Shown one piece after another: positions 17,561 to 25,624 of a DNA stretch of 27,494 bases. The position numbers and the translations under genes were made by a program. Positions within the stretch are counted from its first letter, which is position 1; every line of letters begins with the position of its first letter. The notes below the pieces were generated by a model. The model had not been told where the DNA came from, made no database searches, and saw only the letters and a list, made by a program, of their open reading frames with translations. Source of the DNA: Novosphingobium sp. (GTDB lineage: Bacteria > Pseudomonadota > Alphaproteobacteria > Sphingomonadales > Sphingomonadaceae); NCBI GenBank assembly GCA_020853995.1, contig JADYXV010000119.1, positions 1-27,494 on the forward strand, written 5' to 3'.

Positions 17561-20116
17561 ATGACCGCATCTGCCACAACGCCGCCAGCCACTCGCGCGC
17601 CAGACCGCTTTGACCCCGCTGTTGCCGACACGCGTTGGCAAAAAGTGTGGGACGATCAGCAATCATTCCGCGCAGATGACGCCAGCACAAAGCCGCGCAG
17701 CTTTGTCCTTGAGATGTTCCCCTATCCTTCGGGGCGCATCCACATCGGCCATGTGCGCAATTACACGATGGGCGACGTGCTGGCGCGCTACAAGCGCATG
17801 CGCGGCCACGAAGTCCTGCACCCGATGGGGTGGGATTCGTTCGGCATGCCAGCCGAAAACGCCGCTATGGAAAAGGGCGTCCACCCCGGCGGCTGGACCC
17901 GCGACAACATCGAGAGCATGAAGAAGCAGTTGAAACGGCTGGGCTTCGCGCTTGACTGGAGCCGCGAGATTTCGACCTGCGAGCCGGAATATTACGGCCA
18001 GGAACAATCGCTGTTCCTCGATCTTTACGCAGCAGGCCTTGTTTACCGCAAGGAATCGACGGTTAACTGGGATCCGGTGGATCACACCGTGCTGGCAAAC
18101 GAACAGGTGATCGACGGGCGCGGCTGGCGGTCAGGCGCGCTGGTGGAAAAGCGCAAGCTGAACCAGTGGTTTTTGAAGATCACCGACTTTGCCGACGAAC
18201 TGCTGGAAGGCTTGTCGACGCTCGACAACTGGCCTGAAAAGGTCCGCACGATGCAGGAAAACTGGATCGGCAAGAGCCAGGGCCTGCAATTCGCGTTCGA
18301 TCTTTCCAGCGGCGACAAGCTGGAAGTCTACACCACCCGCCCCGACACGATTTTCGGAGCAAGCTTTGTGGCCGTGGCCGCCGATCATCCGGTGGCGCAG
18401 GGTGTGGCGGTGGACAACCCGGAGGCGCAAGATTTCATCGCACTGTGCAAGCAGGGCGGCACGACCGCAGCCGAACTGGAAACCGCCGAGAAGCTGGGCT
18501 TTGACACCGGAATTACGGCCAAGCATCCGTTCACCGGCGCGGACCTGCCCGTCTACATCGCCAACTTCGTATTGATGGAATATGGCACCGGCGCGATCAT
18601 GGCGGTTCCGGGGCATGACCAGCGCGATTTCGATTTTGCGACGAAGTACCATCTTCCGATCCTGCGCGTAGTGGCCAGCGACCCTGCCGACGCGGACAAA
18701 CCTTTCGGCAATGAAGCCGAAGCGGGCGACGGCGTTCTGGTGAACTCGGGCTTCCTTGATGGCATGGCCGTGGCAGACGCCAAGGCTGCGGTGATTGACC
18801 GTATGCAGGCAGGCGGCTTTGGCGAAGGCAAGACGGTATGGCGCCTGCGCGATTGGGGCGTTTCGCGCCAACGCTATTGGGGCACGCCGATCCCGTTCAT
18901 CCACTGCGAAGTGTGCGGCGTGGTGCCGGTGCCCAAGAAGCACTTGCCCGTGGTCCTGCCCGAAGACGTGACGTTCGATGTACCGGGCAACCCGCTGGAC
19001 CGGCACCCGACGTGGAAGCACGTCGATTGCCCGCAATGCGGCCATGCGGCGCGGCGCGAGACCGATACGCTCGATACTTTCGTCGATTCGTCGTGGTATT
19101 TCCTGCGCTTTGCCAGCCAGCCCGCCGACCGCCCGTTTGATCCTGAAGAAATCAAGCGCTGGCTGCCGGTGGAACAGTATATCGGCGGCATCGAACACGC
19201 GATCCTGCACTTGCTCTACGCCCGCTTCTGGACCCGCGCGCTTGCCCGAATCGGCAAGATCGAGGTGACCGAGCCTTTTGCGAGCCTGTTCACGCAAGGG
19301 ATGGTGACGCATGAGACGTATGAGCGGCGCAACCCTGAGAACGGCCAGCCGGTGTTCTTTTCACCGGGCGAAGTGGAGCGCACCAGCGAAGGCGCAACGC
19401 TGAAGGCCGATGGCGCGGCGGTCGAAGTCGGCCGCGTGATCAAGATGTCCAAGTCCAAGAAAAACGTGGTGGACCCGGACGAGATCGTGGCGAAATACGG
19501 CGCAGACGCGATCCGCTGGTTCATGCTTTCGGACAGCCCGCCCGAACGCGACTTGCCGTGGTCGGAGGCCGGAATCGAAGGTTGCGCGCGGTTCGTGCAG
19601 CGGTTGTGGCGCTTGTTCGGCCAGCTTGATGCAAGTGCGGCGGGCGAGGACAAGGCGCTCGACCGCAAGACGCACCAGATCGTGTTTGCCGTCGCATCCG
19701 ATATTGAAGCCTTGGGCTTCAACAAGGCCGTCGCGCGCATCTATGAATTGACCGGCGCGATTGAAAAGGCCGCGCCTTCGGCCAGCCGCACCGCCGCCAT
19801 CCGCAGTCTGCTACTGCTCGTCGCACCGATGATGCCGCATCTGGCCGAAGAGGCCTTTGCCAACCTCGATGCAGGGCTGATTGCCGATGCCTTGTGGCCA
19901 GAGGTCGATCCCGCACTTCTGGTCGATGATGAAGTGACCGTGGCGATTCAGGTCAAAGGCAAGCTGCGCGATACGGTGACGGTGGCCAAGGGCACTTCGA
20001 AAGAAGAGCTTGAGCGCCTTGCCCTTGCGTCCGAGAAAGTGCAGCGTGCGCTGGAAGGGGCGGAAGTGAAGAAGGTGATCGTTGTGCCTGACCGTCTGGT
20101 GAACCTCGTTGCGTAA
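17561..20116 (+). CDS. leuS: Leucyl-tRNA synthetase
   Basis: 851 aa class I synthetase that charges tRNA-Leu. HIGH is at residues 61-64 (SGRIHIGHVRNY) and KMSKS at 628-632. The CP1 editing domain, at about 220-420, contains TTRPDTIFGASFVAVAADHP and GTGAIMAVPGHDQRDFDFA. Two CXXC pairs (Cys449/452 and Cys490/493) suggest a zinc-binding knuckle. The C-terminal domain carries the family VAIQVKGKLRD motif. I chose the ATG at 17561, which has GAGGAG six bases upstream; the TTG at 17525 in the same frame lacks this. lptE overlaps its 3' end by eight bases. No T-box is present upstream, as expected for this phylum. Confidence 0.98.
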   Translation: MTASATTPPATRAPDRFDPAVADTRWQKVWDDQQSFRADDASTKPRSFVLEMFPYPSGRIHIGHVRNYTMGDVLARYKRMRGHEVLHPMGWDSFGMPAENAAMEKGVHPGGWTRDNIESMKKQLKRLGFALDWSREISTCEPEYYGQEQSLFLDLYAAGLVYRKESTVNWDPVDHTVLANEQVIDGRGWRSGALVEKRKLNQWFLKITDFADELLEGLSTLDNWPEKVRTMQENWIGKSQGLQFAFDLSSGDKLEVYTTRPDTIFGASFVAVAADHPVAQGVAVDNPEAQDFIALCKQGGTTAAELETAEKLGFDTGITAKHPFTGADLPVYIANFVLMEYGTGAIMAVPGHDQRDFDFATKYHLPILRVVASDPADADKPFGNEAEAGDGVLVNSGFLDGMAVADAKAAVIDRMQAGGFGEGKTVWRLRDWGVSRQRYWGTPIPFIHCEVCGVVPVPKKHLPVVLPEDVTFDVPGNPLDRHPTWKHVDCPQCGHAARRETDTLDTFVDSSWYFLRFASQPADRPFDPEEIKRWLPVEQYIGGIEHAILHLLYARFWTRALARIGKIEVTEPFASLFTQGMVTHETYERRNPENGQPVFFSPGEVERTSEGATLKADGAAVEVGRVIKMSKSKKNVVDPDEIVAKYGADAIRWFMLSDSPPERDLPWSEAGIEGCARFVQRLWRLFGQLDASAAGEDKALDRKTHQIVFAVASDIEALGFNKAVARIYELTGAIEKAAPSASRTAAIRSLLLLVAPMMPHLAEEAFANLDAGLIADALWPEVDPALLVDDEVTVAIQVKGKLRDTVTVAKGTSKEELERLALASEKVQRALEGAEVKKVIVVPDRLVNLVA

Positions 20117-20603
20117 ACGCCTCGCCCTGTTCGCTGCGCTGGCTCTGCTGGGCGGGTGCGGATTGCAGCCGATGTATGCAGGCGGCGGCAGTGGCGGTGT
20201 GGCGCGCGCGCTGACCGATGTCAGCGTTGGCCCGATCGAGGGGCAATCAGGCTGGCTGGTGCGCAACGCGCTGACCGACCGCTTGGGGGCAGGCCAGGAC
20301 AATGGCGCGGCGCGCTACCGGCTCGACATCCGGCTGGATGACAAGGTCGAGGGGCTGGGCCAGTTATCCAATGATACGACCACGCGTGAACGGCGCACCC
20401 TGCGCGCGCGCTATCAGCTTGTCGATCTGACGACCGGCAATGTCCTGCTGGATGCGACCGCAGGATCGGACGCCGGTTTTGACGTGGTCAACAGCGAATA
20501 TGCAGTCATCGCGGCCGAACAGACCGCGCTTGAAAACCTTTCACAGGAAGTAGCAGACCAGATCGTGACGCGCGTTTCGGTGCGCTTGCGCGACGCAAAG
20601 TGA
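20109..20603 (+). CDS. lptE: LPS-assembly lipoprotein LptE
   Basis: 164 aa. The TTG at 20109 overlaps the leuS stop by eight bases and gives a good lipoprotein signal peptide: MRKRLALFAALALLGGC with acylated Cys17, followed by GLQPMYAGG, the typical LptE start. Later segments fit the alpha/beta LptE fold: RYRLDIRLDDKVEGLGQLSN, TTRERRTLRARYQLVD. LptE plugs the LptD outer-membrane channel and supports LPS delivery to the cell surface. Located between leuS and holA, as is usual in alphaproteobacteria and beyond. Confidence 0.93.
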   Translation: MRKRLALFAALALLGGCGLQPMYAGGGSGGVARALTDVSVGPIEGQSGWLVRNALTDRLGAGQDNGAARYRLDIRLDDKVEGLGQLSNDTTTRERRTLRARYQLVDLTTGNVLLDATAGSDAGFDVVNSEYAVIAAEQTALENLSQEVADQIVTRVSVRLRDAK

Positions 20604-20613
20604 TGCAGGCCAC

Positions 20614-21636
20614 GTGAAGCTTAACCAGAAGACTTTTGCTGGCAGCGCAGCAAAAGCGGCACGCGAATGCCGGATCTTCTATTTCTGCGGCCCCGATGAA
20701 GCAGGTGCCAGCGATGCCGCAAACCGGATCGCCAACCTGTTGGGCGACGCCGAAAAAGTCGAGATGAGCGGCGCGGAACTCAAACGCGATCCTGTGCGGC
20801 TGGCAGACGAGGCCCGCTCTGTTTCACTGTTTGGCGACAAGCGCGTAATCCACATTCGCGCCAATGGCGATGATGCTTTCGACGCTGTGGAAACGCTGTT
20901 GTCCAGCCCGGTCGACGGCTGGCCCGTGTTGATCGTGGCAACATCAGCCACTGACAAATCACGCATCGCAAAATTGCTGGGCAGTCAGCCAGGCGTGATG
21001 GTGGCGATGTTCTATCCGCCTGATCTTAAATCCATTACCGATGCCGTGCGCGACATGGGCGATGCCGTCGGGGTCAATATCAACGGAAGCCTTGCCGAAC
21101 GCCTTGCGCGCGCATCGGGCATGGACACGCGGATGGCACGCAGCGAGATCGAGAAGCTGGCGCTGTTTCTTGATGCCTCACCGCAGGCACCGCGTGAGGC
21201 CACTGCTGCGGCCATCGACGAGATTTGCGCCATAAATGAAGATGATAGCCTGATGCCGCTGGTCAACGTGGTGTTGGGCGGGGACGCGCGCAAACTACCG
21301 GGCGAATTGGCGCGGATGCGCGAAATGGGCCTTAATCCTGTCGGCTTGCTGCTGGCATTTGAACGCCGTGCGGCACAACTGGTACAGCTTGCCGCGCGCA
21401 TGGGTGAACGCGGCGACGTTAACAGCTTCATCGAGCAGGAAGTTTCGTCAAACCGGATCTTCTTCCGTGACCGCACAGACCTGACGGCGCAATTGCGCCG
21501 CTGGCGCGGGGCAAGGCTGGTCCGTTTGACAGAACGGCTGACCATGCTGCATCGCACCCTGATATCGGACAGCCGCAACGGTGAACTGGCGTTGGCGCAA
21601 GGGCTGGCCGAAATTGCACGTGCTGCCGTGCGATAG
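20614..21636 (+). CDS. holA: DNA polymerase III delta subunit HolA
   Basis: 340 aa. Delta opens the beta clamp within the clamp loader. The sequence begins KLNQKTFAGSAAKAARECRI then FYFCGPDEAGASDAANRIAN, the degenerate N-terminal ATPase-like domain. It continues with LLSSPVDGWPVLIVATSATD, and a C-terminal helical collar (LLAFERRAAQLVQLAARMGE, RNGELALAQGLAEIARAA). Start is GTG at 20614, 10 bases after lptE; the ATG at 20602 ends after four codons. The last gene of the leuS-lptE-holA cluster, followed by hairpins at 21637-21678. Confidence 0.94.
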   Translation: MKLNQKTFAGSAAKAARECRIFYFCGPDEAGASDAANRIANLLGDAEKVEMSGAELKRDPVRLADEARSVSLFGDKRVIHIRANGDDAFDAVETLLSSPVDGWPVLIVATSATDKSRIAKLLGSQPGVMVAMFYPPDLKSITDAVRDMGDAVGVNINGSLAERLARASGMDTRMARSEIEKLALFLDASPQAPREATAAAIDEICAINEDDSLMPLVNVVLGGDARKLPGELARMREMGLNPVGLLLAFERRAAQLVQLAARMGERGDVNSFIEQEVSSNRIFFRDRTDLTAQLRRWRGARLVRLTERLTMLHRTLISDSRNGELALAQGLAEIARAAVR

Positions 21637-21678
21637 TGCGCAATGAGATTGCGCAAGACCAGGTGATCTTTATCACTT
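21637..21678 (+). terminator. Two tandem hairpins after holA
   Basis: TGCGCAA/TTGCGCA (21637-21655) is a perfect 7-bp stem starting at the base after the holA stop. AGGTGAT/ATCACTT (21661-21678) adds a second stem with one G-T pair and a CTTT loop. Neither has a following T tract, so this is a likely 3' stabilising or weak terminator structure at the boundary between the holA operon and the EPS genes. A further interrupted palindrome TCGAA-A-TTCGA lies at 21682-21692. Confidence 0.45.
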
Positions 21679-21823
21679 GAGTCGAAATTCGAGCTTGATA
21701 TGTCCAAAACGGTTGGTATTCCACCGCGGTGCAGCAAAAAGGGTCAGCGCACCGATTCCGGATTCTCCGGACACAAGCCCGCCGAAAGGCGCGCTTTAGT
21801 GGCATTTGACGGCGAGATACGTG

Positions 21824-23227
21824 ATGACCAAGCACGTCCCTTTGAGCGAGATACGCCAGTCGCAAGACCGGCGCAGAATAACGCTCCCGCTTGCGCCACA
21901 ACTGGAACAGCGCAGGCTACAGCTATACATCGCCATGATGCTGCTCGATTGCGCCGCCATTTTCGGCGGGCTGTGCTTGGCAAGCTGGCTTTATCTTGGC
22001 CGCTTTCTGGATGAATCGTCATTGGTTCACGGGCAGGTCTTGCTCCCGATTTACTGGACCATCGCGCTAAGTTTGCAGGCCTTTTCGCTGCAAGCCTTGC
22101 GCCGGACCAACTTCGCAAGGGCGCGCGCCGTCTTGTCATTGATGGGCGCCGAAAGCGTTCTGCTGTTTGTGGGCTTTGCCACCAAAAGCACGGACGATTT
22201 CTCGCGCGTCTCTGCGATCCTTGGCCTCGTCATCGCGATGCTGCTGCTGGTCTGGTATCGCGGGATGATCCGTCCGCTGATCAAGGCCCGCTGCGGCGAG
22301 GCTGGCATCAACATCCTGCTGATCGATGATGGCGGCGCACCTTTGCAGGTTCCCCATGCCCATCATATCGACGCGCGCGAGCATCATCTGGCACCCGATT
22401 TGTCCGATCCGCACATGATGGACCGGCTCGGCCTATATATGATGAACATGGACCGCGTGATGGTTTCCTGCCCCCGCGAAAGTCGCGCGGCCTGGGCGCT
22501 CGTCTTCAAAAGCGCAAACGTTTCGGGCGAGATCGTTGAGCCCGAGGTCAACAATCTGGGTGTCATCGGCGCGCGGCGTGAACGCGGTTATGGCGCGCTG
22601 ATCGTGGCCAGCGGTCCGCTCGGCTTTCGCGCGCGGGCGATCAAACGCGGGCTTGATTTGGCGCTGGCAGGCGGCGCATTGCTGGCACTGTCGCCATTGC
22701 TGATACTGGTTGCCGCTCTTGTAAAACTGGAAGACGGCGGCCCTGTGTTCTTCGTCCAGAAGCGCACCGGACGCGGCAACAGGTTCTTTCCGATCTTCAA
22801 ATTCCGCTCGATGCGGGTTGAAAAACTGGACGCCGCCGGAGCGCGTTCCGCCAGCAAGGATGATGACCGCATCACACGGATCGGCCGCCTGATCCGCCGC
22901 ACCAGCATTGATGAACTTCCGCAGATTTTCAATGTCTTGCGCGGTGAAATGTCGATTGTCGGCCCGCGCCCCCATGCGATCGGATCGCTTGCGGGCGATA
23001 AGCTGTTCTGGGAGGTCGATCACCGCTATTGGCTCAGGCATTCGTTGAAGCCGGGCCTGACCGGCCTTGCCCAGGTGCGCGGCCTGCGTGGCGCGACCGA
23101 TACCGAAACCGATCTTGCCAACCGCCTGCAAGCCGATCTTGAATATCTGGATGGCTGGACGATCTGGCGCGATATCCGGATCATCATGAACACGCTCGTC
23201 GTGCTGGTGCATGACCGCGCATTTTAG
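21824..23227 (+). CDS. Polyprenyl-phosphate sugar-1-phosphate transferase (EPS-initiating)
   Basis: 467 aa. The N-terminal part is hydrophobic with about four or five membrane segments (YIAMMLLDCAAIFGGLCLAS, then LLPIYWTIALSLQAF). The central soluble region (about 150-260) is a CoA-binding-like Rossmann segment. The C-terminal domain, from about residue 272 (KRGLDLALAGGALLAL), is the catalytic bacterial sugar transferase fold with FKFRSM, DELPQ (363-367) and GPRPH (380-384). It transfers a sugar phosphate to undecaprenyl phosphate at the inner membrane and so starts an exopolysaccharide repeat. I start at the ATG at 21824; GGCGAGA lies nine bases upstream, and TTG 21806 is less likely. It is the first EPS gene here and ends in a 4-base overlap with the metallopeptidase gene. 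Confidence 0.92.
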   Translation: MTKHVPLSEIRQSQDRRRITLPLAPQLEQRRLQLYIAMMLLDCAAIFGGLCLASWLYLGRFLDESSLVHGQVLLPIYWTIALSLQAFSLQALRRTNFARARAVLSLMGAESVLLFVGFATKSTDDFSRVSAILGLVIAMLLLVWYRGMIRPLIKARCGEAGINILLIDDGGAPLQVPHAHHIDAREHHLAPDLSDPHMMDRLGLYMMNMDRVMVSCPRESRAAWALVFKSANVSGEIVEPEVNNLGVIGARRERGYGALIVASGPLGFRARAIKRGLDLALAGGALLALSPLLILVAALVKLEDGGPVFFVQKRTGRGNRFFPIFKFRSMRVEKLDAAGARSASKDDDRITRIGRLIRRTSIDELPQIFNVLRGEMSIVGPRPHAIGSLAGDKLFWEVDHRYWLRHSLKPGLTGLAQVRGLRGATDTETDLANRLQADLEYLDGWTIWRDIRIIMNTLVVLVHDRAF

Positions 23228-24168
23228 GGTGCCGCGACAGGGCAGGCGGTAGCCGGCGGCAACGCGCGAAGGCTTTGCGTCCGATCCTTCCACGAACGAT
23301 GGGTGCGCGCGCGCAAAAAGCCGAGCCAATCGCGGCTTCCCAGACGCTCGAACAGCGTGATCCCCGTAGCGCGCACATACCCCGCACACTCCATCAAACG
23401 CAGGCCGAGCGCGTCCGCGGCGTCCTCCATGCCCCGGCGGACTTTGGCGGGCGCACCCCGGCGATCCCCGTTGATAACATGGGCAATCTCATGCCCGGCA
23501 GCCAGCGCAAGTTCGTCATCGGTACGCGCGAACGCCAGCATCCCGGTCGAAATGGCGACGTTGCGGGTGTCGCTGTGCGCCTCGATTGAGCGGTCGGTGA
23601 ACAGCACCAGTCTGACCGCGCAATGACGGACAGGAACCACGGAAAATTGCAGCACCGCTCCTGCACGGCGCAAGTCAAACACCACGGCCTTGTCCGGCGC
23701 GGTTCTTGCAATTTCATCCAGCAGCGCATCGGCCACCACCGTTCCTGCAGGACGGCGGGCAATGATCGTTTCAGCAGATACGCCATCAAGCGCAAGGACT
23801 TCATCACCTGCACGTACACCGGCGAGATCGGCCGGACTGCCCGGCGCGACACTGGCCACAGCCGGATGTTCATCCATCTTCACCGTGGCTGCGAGCAATG
23901 GCCAATCACGTTTCTGATATGCGCCGCGATCATCAAGGACGACGCCAACATCCGGGGCCTGCACCGGACAGGCCGCACCCGCAGCGCGGCGCAAACGCCA
24001 TTCGACATGGCCGACGCGGGCCAGATCGCGGCGTAGCAATACGGGCCAGACATCGCGCGCTACATCAGTCGCAGCTTGGGCAGGCAGGGCCAAAGGCGCA
24101 ACGCCGATAAATGCCAAGGCAAGCTGCAAACCTGCTGGAAAGCCTGACTTTTTCCGGTCCTGAATCAT
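23224..24168 (-). CDS. Exported PDZ-containing M48-like metallopeptidase
   Basis: 314 aa. The signal peptide (LQLALAFIGVAPLALPAQA, residues about 14-32) targets it to the periplasm. A PDZ domain lies at about 95-175: VASVAPGSPADLAGVRAGDE then VLALDGVSAE. The zinc site is HEIAH at 226-230, with Glu248 in EDAADALG as the third ligand, the M48 pattern (HEXXH...EXXAD). The order PDZ then peptidase in a small protein fits a periplasmic protease acting in quality control. GGGGAG precedes the ATG at 24168. It is antisense to its EPS neighbours and convergent with the sugar transferase (4-base overlap). A role in polysaccharide export is inferred only from location. Confidence 0.85.
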   Translation of the reverse strand: MIQDRKKSGFPAGLQLALAFIGVAPLALPAQAATDVARDVWPVLLRRDLARVGHVEWRLRRAAGAACPVQAPDVGVVLDDRGAYQKRDWPLLAATVKMDEHPAVASVAPGSPADLAGVRAGDEVLALDGVSAETIIARRPAGTVVADALLDEIARTAPDKAVVFDLRRAGAVLQFSVVPVRHCAVRLVLFTDRSIEAHSDTRNVAISTGMLAFARTDDELALAAGHEIAHVINGDRRGAPAKVRRGMEDAADALGLRLMECAGYVRATGITLFERLGSRDWLGFLRARTHRSWKDRTQSLRALPPATACPVAAP

Positions 24169-24200
24169 GCTGCTCCCCTGAAAGACGGACCATGCAGCCC

Positions 24201-24256
24201 AGTGTCACGTACCAGTATCGGGACACTTGTCAGGGTCATATTGCGTTGCGGAATAT
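24201..24256 (+). promoter_or_regulatory. Candidate promoter of the nucleotide-sugar dehydrogenase operon
   Basis: TTGTCA (24227-24232) and GAATAT (24251-24256) are separated by 18 bases, a plausible sigma-70 promoter that would begin transcription near 24263. Immediately upstream, AGTGTC (24201-24206) and GACACT (24222-24227) form an inverted repeat with a 15-base spacer, a possible operator touching the -35 box. Assignment is by eye only. Confidence 0.3.
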
Positions 24257-24296
24257 AGATCCGATTGCTAGGGTATTTCCAGTTCAAAATGGATTT

Positions 24297-24334
24297 ACCC
24301 TCCTGACAGACGAAAATCTGTCCGGATTGAGGGT
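24297..24334 (+). promoter_or_regulatory. Nested stem-loop in the leader of the dehydrogenase gene
   Basis: Outer arms ACCCTC (24297-24302) and GAGGGT (24329-24334) enclose an inner perfect stem GACAGA/TCTGTC (24305-24322) with loop CGAAAA. The structure ends 13 bases before AGGAG (24348-24352) and 24 bases before the TTG start. It matches no riboswitch I know. It could protect the message or control access to the ribosome binding site. Confidence 0.5.
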
Positions 24335-24358
24335 GTTGATTGCCTTCAGGAGAAAACT

Positions 24359-25624
24359 TTGAAGATCGCCATTCTCGGCCTCGGCTATGTCGGTTGCACA
24401 GCGGCAGGATGCATTGCCAGCCAAGGCCACCGCGTTTTGGGAATCGATGTCAGCGCGGGCAAAGTTGAAACGCTCAATTCCGGCAAGTCGCCGGTATATG
24501 AGCCTGGCCTTGACGATCTGATTGCCAAAGCGCGTGCTGACGGCCTGCTTGAGGCAACGACAGAGATCGGCGATGGACTGGATGATTGCGACATCGCGAT
24601 TGTCTGCGTCGGCACGCCAAGCGGCGTCGATGGCGCACACAACATGAGCTACATTGTGCAGGTAACGCGCGCGATTGCGGCCTCGATCAAACCTGACCGC
24701 ACCAAGCCGCTGACGGTCGTGTACCGGTCAACCATGCGGCCCGGCACGACCGAACAGATGATCCTGCCGATCTTCCGTTCGCTGCTTGGCGAGGCGTCGG
24801 ACCGGCTGATCGAACTGGTCTACAACCCCGAATTCCTGCGCGAAGCCACAGACATCGAGGATTACTTCAATCCGCCCAAGATTGTGCTGGGCACGATTGA
24901 CGGCGTTCCATCGGAAAAGATGGTGGCGCTGCACGAAGGCATTGAAGCGCCGATATTCCATGTCGGCATTCGCGAGGCCGAAATCACCAAGTTCGTCGAC
25001 AATACCTGGCACGCCGTCAAGGTCGCCTTTGCCAACGAAGTGGGCCGCGTGTGCCAGAACATCGGCATATCCGCGCGGCAAGTTCACCAGATTTTCGTGT
25101 CGGACACCAAGCTGAACATATCGCCCTATTATACGCGGCCCGGTGGCCCGTTCGGCGGATCATGCCTGCCCAAGGACGTGCGCGCGCTGCAACATATTGC
25201 GGCAGATACCGGATCGCAGACGCACTTGTTTGATTCCCTGCTGCGCAGCAACGATGCCCACAAACATCATCAGTTCCTGCAAGTAACCAAAGATCTGGAA
25301 CCCGGTGCGCCGGTCCTGCTGGTTGGCCTTGCCTTCAAGGCTGACACGGACGATTTGCGCGAAAGTCCGGCGGTGGACATGGCGCGCAAGCTGCTGGATG
25401 CAGGGTTCGCGCTGGACATTTACGACCCCCAGTTGAAGCCGGAAAGCCTTGTCGGCCAGAACCTTGGCTATGCCTATGCCATCCTGCCGTCCATTGATGG
25501 CCTGCTGGTTGACAGGTCGACCGCGCAATCGCGCCGCTACAGCGCGGTGATTGCCACCAACCGGCTGATCAAGGATATCGACGTTACCGCCAGCCGGGTC
25601 ATCGATGTGAGCGCGATTGCATGA
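24359..25624 (+). CDS. Nucleotide-sugar dehydrogenase, GDP-mannose 6-dehydrogenase type
   Basis: 421 aa. The N-terminal Rossmann motif is ILGLGYVG. It has VCVGTPSGVDGAHNMSYI, VYRSTMRPGTTE and YNPEFLREATDI. The catalytic Cys269 sits in GGPFGGSCLPKDVRAL; the LPKDVRAL form is AlgD-like, whereas UDP-glucose dehydrogenases usually have FPKDT. It oxidises the sugar C6 with two NAD to make a uronic acid nucleotide, probably GDP-mannuronate, for an acidic exopolysaccharide. The TTG at 24359 is chosen because AGGAG lies six bases upstream and the product then begins MKIAILGLGYVG, as in the family. Its stop overlaps the glycosyltransferase start (ATGA), so the two are coupled. Substrate is inferred. 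Confidence 0.9.
   Translation: MKIAILGLGYVGCTAAGCIASQGHRVLGIDVSAGKVETLNSGKSPVYEPGLDDLIAKARADGLLEATTEIGDGLDDCDIAIVCVGTPSGVDGAHNMSYIVQVTRAIAASIKPDRTKPLTVVYRSTMRPGTTEQMILPIFRSLLGEASDRLIELVYNPEFLREATDIEDYFNPPKIVLGTIDGVPSEKMVALHEGIEAPIFHVGIREAEITKFVDNTWHAVKVAFANEVGRVCQNIGISARQVHQIFVSDTKLNISPYYTRPGGPFGGSCLPKDVRALQHIAADTGSQTHLFDSLLRSNDAHKHHQFLQVTKDLEPGAPVLLVGLAFKADTDDLRESPAVDMARKLLDAGFALDIYDPQLKPESLVGQNLGYAYAILPSIDGLLVDRSTAQSRRYSAVIATNRLIKDIDVTASRVIDVSAIA

Noticed and set aside
18131..19312. 393-codon minus-strand ORF opposite leuS
   Set aside because: It is a shadow frame rich in Arg/His/Gln inside a gene with HIGH and KMSKS motifs.
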